A DNA stretch of 64,000 nucleotides from Bifidobacterium breve (GTDB taxonomy: Bacteria > Actinomycetota > Actinomycetes > Nanopelagicales > Nanopelagicaceae). The notes below the pieces were generated by a model. It did no database searches. It was not told the origin of the DNA and worked only from the letters and a program-made list of their open reading frames with translations. A program made the position numbers and the translations under genes. Location: the NCBI GenBank assembly GCA_945863115.1, contig CAMAYZ010000002.1, positions 91,237 through 155,236 of the forward strand, in the 5' to 3' direction. This document shows positions 62,075-64,000 of this stretch, piece after piece (the stretch's first letter is position 1; the number at the start of each line of letters is the position of its first letter).

Positions 62075-63750
62075 TACGCGATTGGTGCTTTTGGATTAAG
62101 GTATTTCAATTTACTTTTTGCCTTTTCCCATTCAACAGTATTAGGCAGAGTTATTCTGTATTTAAGCTCCCAGGCACCAAAACTTCTTGGATTCTTTTTT
62201 ATTATGTGATCCAATAATTCATTGGCTTGCGGGATTAACGAATTGCTAGCAAGCGCCGACGCAATTTGTAAAGTTCTGTTCAAGTCCTCTGGTTGCGCAA
62301 GTGCGGCAGCAATTGCCTTATTGGCATCTTGTGACTTCAATCCCGTTCTGAAGTTGGCATCTGCCATAAAAACTTGACCTGCAACTACCGAGCCAATAAC
62401 TAGGCCTGTTACAGCGCCAACAGTTACTGAAATCGATGATTGTTTAATTTGCTTCCTTTTCATAGATTGCTTCTCATTTGGATTGTCTGGGGCTTCTCTC
62501 GTCAGGTATTCAAACCCAATAAGTGAACCCATCAATATCCAACCCCAAACACCTAACCCCAATTGATTAATGCTAATTATCGCCTGAGCTTGATATGCAA
62601 CCCAGGCGCTAAGTAGACCAGCAAACACCCAGTTGAATTCTGTTTGTCTGCGAAAAATTCTAATAATCGCTAATAATGTCAGAGCGGATAAAAGAATATT
62701 TATTGTGAAAAGAGGGAAGCCACCGCCGGCGCCTAAATCCAAAAACACATTATGTGCCGAGTTTGATTGTACTAATGGTGTTAGGGAGGCAGCATTCGCC
62801 GATCTTTCTGCGAAATACCAATCGCCATATGAATCTAGGCCTACTCCGAAAATCGGATGCGACAGCATCATCTCTCTTGCTGCCCGCCAGTAAAATCCAC
62901 GCTGTCTAACAGACAGTTTGTAAATATAGTCGGCTAGTGGTCCGAGTTTTAAGGTTGCAAAGAATACCAAGGTTCCAAAGGTGCCTGCGAGTGCTACATA
63001 AGGAAACAGAATCGCTCTCTTAGAGAAAATTTTATGTTTACTTAGATAAACAAAGAAAACGATTGCAATTCCAGAAGCGAGTACCAATACGCCCTGCTGT
63101 GAATCAGACCTCAGTGTCAGAAACAAGATAAGTGCGATTTGTAGTGTGAGAAGCAAGGAAAGAATTCGATTTTTAAGGGATCCAAGTAAGCAGGCAAAAG
63201 TAACAATTCCACAAATACCAAGGAAGCTAGATGCAAAGTTTGGATTGCCAAGGAAGGTTATTACGGCGTTATATGGGTTATTCCATTTTACGGGGTCGTT
63301 ACCTGACGTCTGCAACAGTCCATATACAGTTGAAACTGAACCCATAATTACTAAACTTAAAGCGATTCGATTCAATGTAATTGCGTTCGCGACCAGACTT
63401 GCTCCAAGTGCTACAGCAATTAGTGAAAAATATGCCAAGAACCCAGTATTCCGACCAAAAGCACCGTAAAACTGTTGATTAAATGGTGCGCCAGAAAATA
63501 ATAGAACCGCGAGCATCTGAAGCAAAAATAAAGATAGAAGTATTACAAACTTCTTATTCAATAACTTCCAATACGCTCCTATTTTGGCGGCGATAAGTCC
63601 AATTATGATTGATGCACAAACTATCAGAACACATAACTTTGGAATATTGATTGGGTCATTGGATATGGCCGGTGAAATTACCAATCCGGTAAATACTCCG
63701 GTGAAAATTATCAGGCCTGCCAGGAATTTTTTTTCAGATGCTGAAATCAC
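62074..63750 (-). CDS. O-antigen ligase / Wzy / PglL-like membrane protein with C-terminal helical extension
   Basis: Multi-TM; FGVGLDSYGDWYFAERSA ... SAHNVFLDLGAGGGF; TPR-like C-terminal region. Confidence 0.85.
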   Translation of the reverse strand: MISASEKKFLAGLIIFTGVFTGLVISPAISNDPINIPKLCVLIVCASIIIGLIAAKIGAYWKLLNKKFVILLSLFLLQMLAVLLFSGAPFNQQFYGAFGRNTGFLAYFSLIAVALGASLVANAITLNRIALSLVIMGSVSTVYGLLQTSGNDPVKWNNPYNAVITFLGNPNFASSFLGICGIVTFACLLGSLKNRILSLLLTLQIALILFLTLRSDSQQGVLVLASGIAIVFFVYLSKHKIFSKRAILFPYVALAGTFGTLVFFATLKLGPLADYIYKLSVRQRGFYWRAAREMMLSHPIFGVGLDSYGDWYFAERSANAASLTPLVQSNSAHNVFLDLGAGGGFPLFTINILLSALTLLAIIRIFRRQTEFNWVFAGLLSAWVAYQAQAIISINQLGLGVWGWILMGSLIGFEYLTREAPDNPNEKQSMKRKQIKQSSISVTVGAVTGLVIGSVVAGQVFMADANFRTGLKSQDANKAIAAALAQPEDLNRTLQIASALASNSLIPQANELLDHIIKKNPRSFGAWELKYRITLPNTVEWEKAKSKLKYLNPKAPIA

Positions 63751-63817
63751 AACCGAATACTACTTTCTTCGCCTAAATTTGTTGGCATTTCAACCGGCAG
63801 TCGTTCGGCAAAGCCAG

Positions 63818-63850
63818 AAGCCCGGCTCCCCTTTCGAGGGGCCGGGCTTC
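63818..63850 (-). terminator. Strong terminator hairpin for the minus-strand gene entering from the right
   Basis: GAAGCCCGGC TCCCC TTTCGA GGG GCCGGGCTTC, long GC-rich stem. Confidence 0.8.
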
Positions 63851-63892
63851 CGTAGTGCTTAGATCAACTCCGAAGAGTTAATTAGGCCCTAT

Positions 63893-64000
63893 TTACTTCT
63901 TTAGCTTTGCAACTGCTGCAGTTAGCTTCTTAACGCTTGCGATAAGAGACTTAACTTGAGCAGCTAGTGCTGTAACAGCAGCTAGTGCATCTGATGCAGC
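63893..64000 (-). CDS. C-terminal end of an Ala/Lys/Leu-rich coiled-coil protein (gene continues beyond the window)
   Basis: AASDALAAVTALAAQVKSLIASVKKLTAAVAKLKK* with heptad-like spacing, followed by a terminator. Confidence 0.6.
   Translation of the reverse strand, partial: AASDALAAVTALAAQVKSLIASVKKLTAAVAKLKK

Overview
The window looks like a chromosomal segment of a streamlined, low-GC actinobacterium. The closest match I can infer from gene content and style is the freshwater acI / Nanopelagicales type; no database search was run. Positions 1-47 kb are a dense, mostly conserved core: purU, photolyase, citrate synthase, pdxH, serC, groEL with a CIRCE element, ppk, mreB-like, rlmB, cysS, ispDF, carD, a RegX3/SenX3/PhoU-type phosphate module, gpm, mshA, fur, glnR-like regulator and mshD-like. 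Three tRNA genes are visible, one with an abnormal anticodon arm. Positions 47-64 kb are an accessory surface-glycan island: FkbM methyltransferases, GT11, GT25 and GT4 glycosyltransferases, sugar epimerases including a GDP-mannose 3,5-epimerase-like protein, two nucleotide-sugar dehydrogenases, a PglK-like ABC flippase and a WaaL/PglL-like ligase. The island is preceded by an integrase remnant and a ribbon-helix-helix mini-gene. The observations I rate highest are: (1) an unlisted 27-aa leader peptide (MLKFEPVFLTKRRHIDFGRLVGSLCRM) whose Cys codon sits at the edge of a long stem-loop upstream of a DUF4395 gene; (2) tandem 11-nt PHO-box-like repeats in front of ppk and phoU; (3) an in-frame TAA that cuts a coding-like C-terminal tail off a NUDIX/SixA protein; (4) a tRNA-like gene with a defective anticodon arm whose 14-nt core is repeated 97 bp downstream; (5) a possible flippase plus O-ligase glycosylation system. 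No CRISPR array, rRNA or complete prophage was seen.
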